DNA of 64,000 nt from assembly GCA_016794425.1 (NCBI GenBank), contig JAEUHR010000017.1:176773-240772 (forward strand). The letters are read 5' to 3'. The DNA is from Planctomycetota bacterium. Lineage in GTDB: Bacteria > Planctomycetota > UBA1135 > UBA2386. Shown piece by piece: positions 45,124 through 53,394 of this stretch. The notes under the pieces were generated by a model. It had not been told where the DNA came from, ran no database searches, and saw nothing but the letters and a program-made list of their open reading frames with translations. A program made the translations under genes and the position numbers. Positions within the stretch are counted from its first letter, which is position 1. The number at the start of each line of letters is the position of its first letter.

Positions 45124-45675
45124 ATGCGGCGTCTGCACCTCAAGTTGTTCTACCTTCGTACGCGTCTGAAGCGGGAAGCCCAGGGCGTCACCGCCAAGAT
45201 CCTCGGTGTCCGGCCTGCGACCATGTCGCACCTCGAACAGGGCCGGTCCCAGCCGACGCTGGCGATGCTGATCGCGTTGTGCAAGCACTACGACGTGACC
45301 CCGACCTACCTGCTCGACGACGACCGGCCGATCGACCCGCAGGCGCGCGACCGCTGGAGCGAGCGTGAGAACGTCGTCAGCCGCGGCAACTGGCTCGAGG
45401 TGCCCGAGGGGGCGATGGTCACCACGCACGACGGGGCACGCCTCGTCGCCGTGCAGCCCGGCGCCCGCTACTACGACGCGACCGCGCAGGCGCAGCGCAT
45501 GACCTGCCCGAGCGCCGCCGCCGCCAAGCAACTCGACCAGGCGCTGGTCGGCGCCGCGCAGCAGAAGGACCGCGATCTCGAAGAGATGCTGGCGCGCGAA
45601 TTGTTGGCGCAGCGCAAGCCGCGCAACAAGCCGGCGAAGAGCGTGCTCAAGCAGGCGATGGCGCAGATGGGCTGA
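45124..45675 (+). CDS. Xre-family helix-turn-helix protein
   Basis: Protein of 183 residues. The N-terminal 70 residues are a Cro/CI-type domain: RLKREAQGVTAKILGVRPATMSHLEQG in pieces (TAKILGVRPATMSHLEQGRS) then LAMLIALCKHYDVTPTYLLD. The middle has a small beta-rich segment (GNWLEVPEGAMVTTHDGARL) and the C-terminus is helical and basic. Its target is unknown; the hairpin-rich upstream region may include its own operator. ATG at 45124 is the first start that keeps the full domain. Its 3-prime end overlaps the convergent glycosyltransferase gene by 29 bases. Confidence 0.83.
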   Translation: MRRLHLKLFYLRTRLKREAQGVTAKILGVRPATMSHLEQGRSQPTLAMLIALCKHYDVTPTYLLDDDRPIDPQARDRWSERENVVSRGNWLEVPEGAMVTTHDGARLVAVQPGARYYDATAQAQRMTCPSAAAAKQLDQALVGAAQQKDRDLEEMLARELLAQRKPRNKPAKSVLKQAMAQMG

Positions 45676-46588
45676 GCGCCGCGCGGCGCACGCCGAGCCC
45701 GCTGCACAGGCCGCGGAAGTACGGCCGGACCCAGCGCAGCCCGCGCTGGGTCAGCAATGCCGCCAGTGGCTTGCCGACGAACGCCAGCGCGAAGAACGCC
45801 GCGCGCTGCAGCGGTCCGAGCCGGTAGCGCGCGAACAGCACCTTCGCGCGCGCCAGCCAGTAGACGCGGTCGGCGTTCAGTTCGCCGAGCACCGGCGTGC
45901 CGGGCTGGCTGCCGCCGCCGGTGTGGCGCACGCGCGCCGCGTGTGTGATCCACAGCTCGTGGCCCAGCGCGCGCACCTGGCAGCACAGGTCTGCGTCCTC
46001 GCAGTAGAGGAAGTAGCGCTCGTCGAACCGCAGCCCGGCGCGCAGCACAGGGGCGCGCAGCAGCATGCAGGCGCCGGTCACGAACTCGGTCGCGAACTCG
46101 GTCGCCGCCGGCGCGCGGCAGTGGAAGCCGCGCAGCGTCCAGCGCGGCACGCGGCCGTTCTGGAACCACGGCCGGCCCTGGTCGTCGTCGATGCGGCAGC
46201 CGACCACCGCGGCGCCCGGATGGCGGCGGGCGGTCGCCAGCAGTTCGGCCAACGCGCCCGCGGCCAGTTCGGCGTCCGGATTCAGCAGCAGCACGTACTG
46301 CAGGCCGGGCCAGCGGCGCAGCGCTTCGTCGAAACCGCGATTGCAGCCGGCGCCGAAGCCGCGGTTGTCGCGGTTGTGCACGACGTGCACGCGTTCGCGG
46401 CCGGCGTTGCTGCGCGCCAGCTCGGCGCCGGAGCCGTCCGGCGAGCCGTTGTCGACCACCAGCACCTCGAGCGGCGGCGACTGGGTCAGCAGCGAGTCGA
46501 TGCAGCGCTGCGTCGGCGCTGCGAAGCGGTAGTGCACGACGACGGCGACGTGCGCGATCGCCGGTGCGGCCAGCACGCCAGCGGTCAT
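45647..46588 (-). CDS. GT2-family glycosyltransferase (rhamnosyltransferase-like)
   Basis: Protein of 313 residues with the GT-A fold of family 2. The N-terminus is HVAVVVHYRFAAPTQRCIDSL; VLVVDNGSPDGS follows, then GFGAGCNRGFDEAL and VLLLNPDAEL as the DxD region. FVTGACMLLRAPVLRAGLRFDERYFLYCEDADLC, here split, is a typical acceptor-side motif (RFDERYFLYCEDADLC). Such enzymes add sugars such as rhamnose to lipid-linked glycans. ATG at 46588 overlaps the next gene's stop (ATGA). It is the last gene of a five-gene glycan island. Confidence 0.88.
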   Translation of the reverse strand: MTAGVLAAPAIAHVAVVVHYRFAAPTQRCIDSLLTQSPPLEVLVVDNGSPDGSGAELARSNAGRERVHVVHNRDNRGFGAGCNRGFDEALRRWPGLQYVLLLNPDAELAAGALAELLATARRHPGAAVVGCRIDDDQGRPWFQNGRVPRWTLRGFHCRAPAATEFATEFVTGACMLLRAPVLRAGLRFDERYFLYCEDADLCCQVRALGHELWITHAARVRHTGGGSQPGTPVLGELNADRVYWLARAKVLFARYRLGPLQRAAFFALAFVGKPLAALLTQRGLRWVRPYFRGLCSGLGVRRAALSPSAPSPA

Positions 46589-47589
46589 ACCGGCTGCGGC
46601 GCGCGGCGCGGTGCCGGCGCGGCGGTGGTGGGACGCGGGGTGGGTTCGGCGGCGAGCGGCAGCACCGGCCGGCGGCACAGGCCCTTGCCGTAGCCGGCCG
46701 CGATGCCGGCCAGCAACTTCGCGGTGCAGCGCACGAACGCGATCGGGCCGAGGCGCCCCGTCACCAGCCAGCCGACGAACCGCACCAGCCGCGGCAGCTG
46801 CAGCGGCCCCGCGCACAGCGCCGCGCGCAGCGTCCCGGCGTGGCGGAAGCCGAAGTAGATCGTGTCGCGCGCGACCGTGAACCAGGCGCGGTCCTGCAGC
46901 GTGCGGCGATAGGGGCCCGGCGACGATTCGTGGTGGACCGAGATCGCATCGCGGTAGGCGAAGGCCGCGGCGCTGCGGCCGGCGGCCACGAACAGGCGCC
47001 GGCACACGTCGATGTCGTCGGGCTGGTAGACCAGGTTCTCGTCGAAGCCGCCGGCGGCCAGCAGCGCGCGGCGCCGCAGCGACAGGTTGCAGCCCGAGAA
47101 CGTCGGCGCCAGCCGCGGCGGCACAGGCGCGCCGTCCGGCACCGGCACGATGCGGCCGAGCGCCGACGCGGCCAGACGGCCGAACTGCCGCGAGCCGTCG
47201 CCGCGCACCACCGGTCCGCTGGCGGCGACGACCACCGGATCCACGAACGCGGCGTCGATCGCGGCCAGCCAGCCGGCGCGCGGCCAGGCGTCGTCGTCGA
47301 GGAACGTGACCACTTCGCCGCGCGCGAGCCGGGCCCCGACGTTGCGCTGGTGGCCGATGCCGCGGCGCGCGGCGCGGTGGCAGGCGACCCACGGGAACTC
47401 GCTCTGCACCATCGCCGCCGCCGCGTCGTCGCCGGGCGCGTGCACCGTCAGCACTTCGGCCGGCGGCGTGCCCGGCTGCCCGAGGTGCGCCGCGAGTTCG
47501 CGCAGGCAGCGGCGCAGGTCCGCGCACCGATCGGCCGTGATGACGACGATCGAGACGCGAGGCTCCGGCTCGGGCGCGTTCCGGTTCAC
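46585..47589 (-). CDS. GT2-family glycosyltransferase
   Basis: Protein of 334 residues. VSIVVITADRCADLRRCL begins the nucleotide-sugar domain, RGIGHQRNVGARLARGEVVTFLDDDAWP has the DxD (DDDA) motif in its second part, and FDENLVYQPDDIDVCRRL gives the acceptor-binding region with a DDxD. The C-terminal 90 residues are hydrophobic and basic, perhaps for membrane association. It is coupled to both neighbours (4-base overlaps). Donor and acceptor sugars cannot be determined from sequence. Confidence 0.88.
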   Translation of the reverse strand: MNRNAPEPEPRVSIVVITADRCADLRRCLRELAAHLGQPGTPPAEVLTVHAPGDDAAAAMVQSEFPWVACHRAARRGIGHQRNVGARLARGEVVTFLDDDAWPRAGWLAAIDAAFVDPVVVAASGPVVRGDGSRQFGRLAASALGRIVPVPDGAPVPPRLAPTFSGCNLSLRRRALLAAGGFDENLVYQPDDIDVCRRLFVAAGRSAAAFAYRDAISVHHESSPGPYRRTLQDRAWFTVARDTIYFGFRHAGTLRAALCAGPLQLPRLVRFVGWLVTGRLGPIAFVRCTAKLLAGIAAGYGKGLCRRPVLPLAAEPTPRPTTAAPAPRRAPQPV

Positions 47590-48251
47590 TGGCAGGCCTT
47601 GCGGGCGACGAACATCGAATCGACCTGGCGGCGGTCGACCCAGCTCGGATCGGGGGTGATGCGCTGTTCGACGACGCGCCGTGGTCCCGTGTGCACCGGG
47701 TGCACCGCGTCGTGCAGCACGACGAAGCCGCCCGGCCGCACGTGCTTCGACCAGTCGTCGAAATCGCGCCGTGCGGCCTCGTCGCTGTGGTCGCCGTCGA
47801 GGAACAGCAGGTCGATCGGCTCGCGCCAGTCGCGGGCCAGGTCCTGGCTCAGGCCCTGGCGCACGTCGACCAGGTCGTGCACGCCGGCGTCGCGCAGGTT
47901 CTGCTCGAACACCTCGCGCAGCGAACCGACGCTGCGGGCGCGGTCGGCGTAGAGATCCTGGCTGGCAGTGTCACCGGTGGCGTCGAACGGGTCGATGCAG
48001 CAGAGCCGGCCGTGGTTCTTGGGCTGCAGTCCACGCGCCAGGCAGACGCTGCTCTTGCCCTGCCAGCACCCGATCTCGACCACCAGCGGCCGTTCGTGCG
48101 GCAGCGCGCGCGCGAGCTCGTACAGCGTGATCGCTTCGTCGACGGTCAGCCAGCCGTCGATCGAGGTGTACGGGAGGATCCGCGAGTAGCGCAGGCCGCG
48201 CAGCAGCAGCTGCGCGCGCGTGCCGAGGCGCCACGGCTTCTTGGTCTGCAT
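47586..48251 (-). CDS. class I SAM-dependent methyltransferase (Methyltransf_24 type)
   Basis: Protein of 221 residues. VVEIGCWQGKSSVCLA is the SAM-binding loop, LCCIDPFDATGD follows, and DLLFLDGDHSDEAARRDFD with VRPGGFVVLHDAVHP are the usual distal motifs of the Methyltransf_24 family. In glycan clusters such enzymes often methylate or otherwise modify sugars, and some relatives act on macrocins. Overlaps the GT2 gene by 4 bases. On the other side 37 bases separate it from the flippase stop. Confidence 0.85.
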   Translation of the reverse strand: MQTKKPWRLGTRAQLLLRGLRYSRILPYTSIDGWLTVDEAITLYELARALPHERPLVVEIGCWQGKSSVCLARGLQPKNHGRLCCIDPFDATGDTASQDLYADRARSVGSLREVFEQNLRDAGVHDLVDVRQGLSQDLARDWREPIDLLFLDGDHSDEAARRDFDDWSKHVRPGGFVVLHDAVHPVHTGPRRVVEQRITPDPSWVDRRQVDSMFVARKACQ

Positions 48252-48288
48252 CGCCCTTCCTATCGGCGGTTTCGCGCCGCGGCGTGAG

Positions 48289-49725
48289 TCAGGCCCGGAA
48301 GCCGCTCGCGGCAGCCAGCCCGTCGCCGAAGCGGCGCAGCCGGCCCCGCAGCTCGAGCCACCAGAGCCAGGCCGCGAACGTGATGCCGCCGGCTGTGAGC
48401 TGCAGCGGCAGCACGGCCGGGCCGGGGCCCAGCAGCGCCGGCAGCGCCGCGGCGAGCCCGGTGGCCAGCGACGTGCGCAGCACGCCGGCGAACGGCAGCG
48501 CGTGTCCGGCCCGCAGGTCGCGCACGGCCCAGCCGGTGGCCAGGCAATAGACGCCGTGCGCCACCACCGCCAAGCCGGCGCCGCACAGCGCCGCGTCCGG
48601 CGGCGTCAGGTCGAGGGTCGGTGCGAGCGCGCCGAAGGCCACGAACAGCCCCGCGTGCAGGACGGCCGGGCCGGCGAAGGTCCAGCCGTAGGCGCGGTCG
48701 CGGCCGGCGGCCAGCAGCGCGTTGCTCTGCTGCCAGCCGGCGTGTTGCAGGCATCCGGCCAGCAGCGCCAGGACCAGGGCCGGCGCCGCTGCCGCGAACG
48801 CCGCCCCCGGCAGTGTGCACAGACCGACCGCGGTCACGGCGCCGCCGGCCAGCATCGGCAGCGTGACCAGCAGCGTCGCGCGCGACGCCTTGGCCAGCGT
48901 GCGCCGCGGGTCGCCGCCGGCGCCCGCGTGCAGCATGTGCGGCATCAGCAGGCGGGCCAGCTGCGTCGACGGCAGCAGCGCGGCGCCGGCGAAACGCGTC
49001 GCGACCGCGTAGAAGCCCGCGGCTTCGTCGCCGAAACAGAGCGCGACGAACCAGATGTCGCCGGCGCAGAGGATGCTGTGCAGGCCCTGGGCCGCGGCCA
49101 GCCCGAGCCCCGGTGCGGTGCGCGGCACCGCGTCGGCTGCCACGGCGGCGCCGCGCTCGAGGCCGCGGATCGCCGGCAGCGCCAGCAACGCGTACGCGGT
49201 GCGGCTGCCGAGCCCGATCGCGGCGACGGTCGTCAGGTCGTGGCCGCCGAGCGCGAGCCACGCCAGCACCAGCACCAGCTGCAGCAGCGCCGTGCCGGTC
49301 TCGAGCGCGACTTCGCGCCGCGTGCGGCCGGCGACGTCGAGCAGGTTCTTCAGATCGAACGCGGCCGGCAGCACCTGCAGCACGCACAGGGTCCAGAACC
49401 ACGGCGCCTCGGTGGTCGCGAACGCGACGCCGGCGCCGGCGACCGACAGCGCCGCGCCGACGCCGAGCCGCGTGCGCACCGAGGTCCACAACAAGTCGGC
49501 GGCAGCACCCGGGCAGCGCGCGACCGCGCGCGCCATCACGCTGCGCACGCCCTGGCCGGCCAGCACCGCCACCAGTGCGGCGACCGCAGTGCCCTGCGCG
49601 TAGGTGCCGAGCCGTTCGGCACCGAGCGCGCGCCCGATGCACAGGAACGACAGCAGCTGCAGCACGCGCTGGCCGAACACGCCGACCAGCAGCGTGGCCA
49701 GCGTCGAGCGCACCGCGTGCTTCAC
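48289..49725 (-). CDS. Wzx-like polysaccharide flippase (MATE/MVF superfamily)
   Basis: Membrane protein of about 478 residues with twelve or so hydrophobic segments. It begins RSTLATLLVGVFGQRVLQLL and LSFLCIGRALGAERLGTYAQG, the usual start of O-antigen flippases, and contains FGDEAAGFYAVATRFAGAALLP. Such proteins turn lipid-linked oligosaccharides across the inner membrane. GTG at 49725 was chosen because it gives the standard N-terminus; no Shine-Dalgarno supports it, and GTG 49713 is also possible. It ends 37 bases before the methyltransferase gene and begins 41 bases after the stop of the capsule-type gene. Confidence 0.83.
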   Translation of the reverse strand: MKHAVRSTLATLLVGVFGQRVLQLLSFLCIGRALGAERLGTYAQGTAVAALVAVLAGQGVRSVMARAVARCPGAAADLLWTSVRTRLGVGAALSVAGAGVAFATTEAPWFWTLCVLQVLPAAFDLKNLLDVAGRTRREVALETGTALLQLVLVLAWLALGGHDLTTVAAIGLGSRTAYALLALPAIRGLERGAAVAADAVPRTAPGLGLAAAQGLHSILCAGDIWFVALCFGDEAAGFYAVATRFAGAALLPSTQLARLLMPHMLHAGAGGDPRRTLAKASRATLLVTLPMLAGGAVTAVGLCTLPGAAFAAAAPALVLALLAGCLQHAGWQQSNALLAAGRDRAYGWTFAGPAVLHAGLFVAFGALAPTLDLTPPDAALCGAGLAVVAHGVYCLATGWAVRDLRAGHALPFAGVLRTSLATGLAAALPALLGPGPAVLPLQLTAGGITFAAWLWWLELRGRLRRFGDGLAAASGFRA

Positions 49726-49766
49726 GGCCGTGTCATCGGCCGTGCGCGGCCGCGCGGTGGAGTGCT

Positions 49767-51149
49767 TCAGCTGCCGCGGCCGTCGGCCGCGAGCGGCCAC
49801 GCGGGCCCCGGCCGGTAGCGCAGCCGCAGGCCGGTCGGGCGCCGTTCGGCGAGCCGGTGGGCGACCGCCTGCACGAGCCCGGCGAGCCCGTTGTGGTCGG
49901 GTGCGGTGCTCGAACACCACAGGTGGCCGTAGCCGAACAGCCAGGACAGGAAGCGCTGCCGCAGCGTCGCGTGGTCGCGGCGCAACGCCTCCTGCAGGCC
50001 GCGGGCGAAGTCGTCGGACGGCACCTGCACGGTGGCGCCGGGCAGTCCGTACAGCGCACTGCCGCAGTGCACGACGGCGCCGCCGGCCAGCAGCGCCACG
50101 CTGGCCAGCGGGTGGTTGACGGTCAGTGTCGCCAGCGCGGTGGCTGCTGCATCGGCCGCCGCGGCGGCGCCGACGAAGTGCAGGCGTACGGCGGTCTGCA
50201 GCCCGACGAGTGCCCGGTGGTGCAGGCCGCGCGGCGGCGCGACGACGACCAGCACCAGCGCCGGATCGATGGCCGCAGTCGCCCGCGCCGCCGCCGCGAT
50301 CAGCGCGTCGTGGTCGGGCGGCGCGGCCGCGTCGAGCCGGACCCGCACGTCGTCGGGGTCCTGCAGCAACAGGCAGACGAACGGCTCGGCCGGCAGTTCG
50401 TACGGTGGCGTCGCCGGTGGCAGCAGCGGCGGCAGGCTGGCGCGCCAGCCGTGCAGCGCCGCCGCGAAGCCGCCGAATCCGTGGCGGCGAACGGCCGCGG
50501 GCACGTCGGCGAGGCGCGCGCGCAGCGGCGGTCGCCGCACGTCGCGGCGCGTCAGCGCGCTCGGTGTCGTGCCGGCCAGCGTGTGCGTCAGGCAGGCGGC
50601 CAGCAGCGACGGCTCGTTGCGCACGACCCGGTAGTCGCCGGCGCGTCGACGGCGCGCGGTGGCGTCACCGTCGAGCCCGGCCTCGTCGGCCTGCAGCGTG
50701 TGCGGCAGCAGTCCGTCGCCGGTCCACAGCACGCGCGTGCCGGTGGCGCGGGCCGTGAACTGCAGCAGCAGGTGCGACGCCGTGCGCTGTTGGTGCAGCA
50801 GCAGCAGCGCCGGGCGCTCGGCCTCGAACCAGCGCAGCAGGCTCGGCACCAGGCTCGCCAGCCGCCGTTCCTCGCGCCGGCGCCAGCGCCGTGCAGCGCG
50901 GCCGGTGGTGGGGGCGCCGCGGCGTCGGCCCTCGTGCAGCGCCAGTTCCTCGATCGGTGCGCGCATCGGGTCCGGCGCGGTCGGCGGCACCAGCACGCAG
51001 TCGAAGCGTTGCCGCCGCCAGAACGTGTGGCCGACCGGGTCGACGTCGACCACCAGTGCGGCATGCCCGTCCTGCTGCAGTTCGCGCGCGAGGCGCTCGT
51101 GCAGGTGGAAGCGGTCGATGCCGGGCGCGCCGAACGCGATCGTGGCCAT
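49767..51149 (-). CDS. capsule-polysaccharide-biosynthesis-like protein (uncertain)
   Basis: Protein of 460 residues without signal peptide or membrane helix. The first part (IAFGAPGIDRFHLHERLARE) and a repeated ALLVVDVDP/LLLLHQQRTAS pattern suggest a Rossmann-type glycosyltransferase fold. LLLQDPDDVRVRL and GGAVVHCGSALYGLPGATVQVP resemble the second domain of capsule synthesis proteins (KpsS/KpsC-type), where a G-S-A-x-x-G motif follows the nucleotide-binding helix. The match is by general pattern only. The place in a cluster with two glycosyltransferases and a flippase supports a glycan role. ATG at 51149 is the natural start; the huge open frame beyond it is antisense to the GSDH gene. Confidence 0.55.
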   Translation of the reverse strand: MATIAFGAPGIDRFHLHERLARELQQDGHAALVVDVDPVGHTFWRRQRFDCVLVPPTAPDPMRAPIEELALHEGRRRGAPTTGRAARRWRRREERRLASLVPSLLRWFEAERPALLLLHQQRTASHLLLQFTARATGTRVLWTGDGLLPHTLQADEAGLDGDATARRRRAGDYRVVRNEPSLLAACLTHTLAGTTPSALTRRDVRRPPLRARLADVPAAVRRHGFGGFAAALHGWRASLPPLLPPATPPYELPAEPFVCLLLQDPDDVRVRLDAAAPPDHDALIAAAARATAAIDPALVLVVVAPPRGLHHRALVGLQTAVRLHFVGAAAAADAAATALATLTVNHPLASVALLAGGAVVHCGSALYGLPGATVQVPSDDFARGLQEALRRDHATLRQRFLSWLFGYGHLWCSSTAPDHNGLAGLVQAVAHRLAERRPTGLRLRYRPGPAWPLAADGRGS

Positions 51150-51356
51150 CGCAGGTGTCGATCGACCGCCGCGTGGATCCGGCTTGACGGAACGGAAACG
51201 GCGGCGCCATCGCCGGTTCCTCATACGGTTCGCCGAGCCCGAATCCTCGGCCTCGACCCTGCCGCGGCGACGAGCCACTGCTACACTTCCGCGCCACCTG
51301 TCGAAGCGTCCGCCTCGCGTTGGCGGACCTGCCCCACATCGGTCGAGGATTCCCGA
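51150..51356. other. intergenic region between capsule-type gene and GSDH gene
   Basis: These 207 bases separate two divergent genes. TTGACG at 51184-51189 and TACACT at 51282-51287 on the plus strand each resemble single promoter boxes, but they do not pair at a suitable distance. No open frame, RNA motif or long inverted repeat stands out. Confidence 0.3.
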
Positions 51357-53240
51357 ATGCTGCGTTCCCTGCTCGTCCCGCTCGCCGTCGCCGCGGTCGC
51401 CCTCGCGCCGCGCGCGCAGACCGTCCCTTCCGGTTTCGTGATCGACACGCTGGTCAACACCGGCCTGCTCGCGCCGAACGACTTCTGCTTCCTGCCCGAC
51501 GGCCGCGCCCTGCTGGCCAACCGCGGCGGTGAGGTGATGGTGTTCGCCGAGGGTGTCGGCATCGCCACGATCGGCACCGTGCCCAGCGTCGAAACCGGCT
51601 CGGAGCGCGGCCTGCTCAGCATCGAAGCCGACCCGGACTTCGACACCAACGGCTACTTCTACGTCTGGTACTCGAGCGGCTCGGACTCGTTCCTGAAGCT
51701 CGACCGCTACCAGTGCACCGGCCAGCTGTCGAACCCGAACAGCACCGCGATCACGTTCAGCTCGGCGACGCGGCGCGTGATCCTGGCCAGCGTGCCGGAC
51801 AGTGCGTTCAACCACAACGGCGGCTCGGCGCGCTTCGGCCCCGACGGCATGCTGTATCTGACGATCGGCGACGACGCCGTGTCGTGCAACGCGCAGAGCA
51901 CCACGTCGTCGGTCGGCTGCCTGCTGCGCATGAACGTCAGCACCGCGGTGCTCGGCACCGGTGCGAGCACGGTCGCGCCGACGTTCACCGCGCTCGATCC
52001 GGGCACCAACCCGCTCAGCGCCAACGCCGACATCAGCCAGCTGGTGATCGCGCACGGCCTGCGCAACCCGTTCCGCATGGAGATCGACCAGCTGACCGGC
52101 AACGTCTACATCGGCGACGTCGGTCTCTCGACGCGCGAGGAGTACACCGAGTACGTCTACCCGAGCTCGGGGCCGCTGCCGCTGCGCAACTTCGGCTGGC
52201 CCTGGCGCGAAGGTCTGACCGCCGGTGGCGGTTGCAGCGGCTCGCAGCCGCCTGGCCTGGTCGACCCGCTGGCCGATGCGGTGTCGCCGTGGGACTCGAT
52301 CATGGGTGGCCCGCGCTACCGCAATCAGGGCGGCCCGAACGATTTCGGCGCCTCGTTCGAGGGCGACGCGTTCTTCCTCGACTACTTCGCCGGCGAACTG
52401 CGCCGGCTCGACTGGACCGGCACCGCATGGCCGGCGACGGCGAGCAGCTGGGGCTCGGGCTTCACGGCCGTGACCGCGCTGCGCCAGGCGCCGGACGGCT
52501 CGATGTGGGTCGTGCAGCAGCCGTCGACCTACGCGACCACCGGCGGTTCGCTGAAGCGCGTGCGGCCGCTCGGCCCGACCAACAGCGTCGTCGCGATCAG
52601 CGGCAACAACCAGCTCGGCGCCGCCGGTGAGGTGTTCGGCCAGCCGGTGGTGGCGCGGGTGCTCGACACCAACGGCAATCCGCTGCCGTTCGGCACGGTC
52701 AACTTCGCGGTCACCGGCCCGGCGATCCTGACGACTGCCAACCCGGTGATCGCCGACGCCAGCGGCTTCGTGCAGACCTCGGTCATCGCCACGACGTCCG
52801 CCGGCGGCGCGATCACGGTCACCGGCTCGACGCCGGGATCGGCGACGAACGGCGTGTTCTCGCTGTTCTCGCGCCGGCTCACCGTGACGCCGGCCGGTTC
52901 GCTGCTGGTCGTGTCGGTGCTGAACAAGACCGACGCGGTGCCGGCGCAGGTGCCGCTGATCGTCATGATGTCGTTCCCGCAGACGCCGATGCTGCCGACG
53001 TTCTTCGGGCCGGTGTTCACGAACCCGTACGTGTCGTCGACGCTGGTGCTCGACGACGGCTTCGGCCATTTCCCGACCGTGGCGTGGGGCGGTACCGGCG
53101 GCACCGGCACGCCCAGCCTGACCAAGGTCTACACCGTGCCGGCCGGCCTGCTGACCGGCCAGCGCATGACCTTGCAGGTGGTCGGCTGGGACCCGCTGAC
53201 CGGTTGGTTCCGCACCAACACCGAAGTCCGCCAGTTCTAG
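51357..53240 (+). CDS. secreted GSDH-fold (glucose/sorbosone dehydrogenase-like) protein
   Basis: Protein of 627 residues. The signal peptide LLVPLAVAAVALAPRA is followed by QTVPSG. The first 400 residues form a six-bladed GSDH propeller: PNDFCFLPDGRALLANRGGE, SERGLLSIEADPDFDTNGYFY, FNHNGGSARFGPDGMLYLTIG, HGLRNPFRMEIDQLTGNVYIG. These motifs are those of PQQ-dependent soluble sugar dehydrogenases, but the PQQ ligand residues cannot be confirmed by eye. An Ig-like segment follows (VVARVLDTNGNPLPFGTVNF) and a C-terminal domain of about 130 residues ends EVRQF. It is probably exported. It stands alone: glmU follows after 154 bases that include a hairpin. Confidence 0.85.
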   Translation: MLRSLLVPLAVAAVALAPRAQTVPSGFVIDTLVNTGLLAPNDFCFLPDGRALLANRGGEVMVFAEGVGIATIGTVPSVETGSERGLLSIEADPDFDTNGYFYVWYSSGSDSFLKLDRYQCTGQLSNPNSTAITFSSATRRVILASVPDSAFNHNGGSARFGPDGMLYLTIGDDAVSCNAQSTTSSVGCLLRMNVSTAVLGTGASTVAPTFTALDPGTNPLSANADISQLVIAHGLRNPFRMEIDQLTGNVYIGDVGLSTREEYTEYVYPSSGPLPLRNFGWPWREGLTAGGGCSGSQPPGLVDPLADAVSPWDSIMGGPRYRNQGGPNDFGASFEGDAFFLDYFAGELRRLDWTGTAWPATASSWGSGFTAVTALRQAPDGSMWVVQQPSTYATTGGSLKRVRPLGPTNSVVAISGNNQLGAAGEVFGQPVVARVLDTNGNPLPFGTVNFAVTGPAILTTANPVIADASGFVQTSVIATTSAGGAITVTGSTPGSATNGVFSLFSRRLTVTPAGSLLVVSVLNKTDAVPAQVPLIVMMSFPQTPMLPTFFGPVFTNPYVSSTLVLDDGFGHFPTVAWGGTGGTGTPSLTKVYTVPAGLLTGQRMTLQVVGWDPLTGWFRTNTEVRQF

Positions 53241-53290
53241 GCTGACTCGCCGCCGAACGGGGTCCGGCGCGCCGGGCGCCGTTCGCGGCT

Positions 53291-53311
53291 GCGGGCGCCG
53301 ACGGCGCCCGC
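53291..53311 (+). terminator. perfect 9-bp GC hairpin between GSDH gene and glmU
   Basis: GCGGGCGCC, loop GAC, GGCGCCCGC: a perfect stem 50 bases after the GSDH stop and 20 bases before the glmU promoter candidate. There is no T-run, as expected at this GC level. A terminator is the simplest reading. Confidence 0.5.
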
Positions 53312-53330
53312 CGATGGCCGCACTCCGCCC

Positions 53331-53359
53331 TTGACCGAGGGGGAGAGGGTCCGCAGAAT
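53331..53359 (+). promoter_or_regulatory. sigma70-type promoter of glmU-prs
   Basis: TTGACC (53331-53336) and CAGAAT (53354-53359) are separated by exactly 17 bases. Transcription would begin near 53366, about 29 bases before the glmU ATG. It lies directly after a terminator-like hairpin. Confidence 0.6.
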
Positions 53360-53394
53360 CCTCGCCCCCTTTCCCTGGAGTCCGCCGTCCCACC

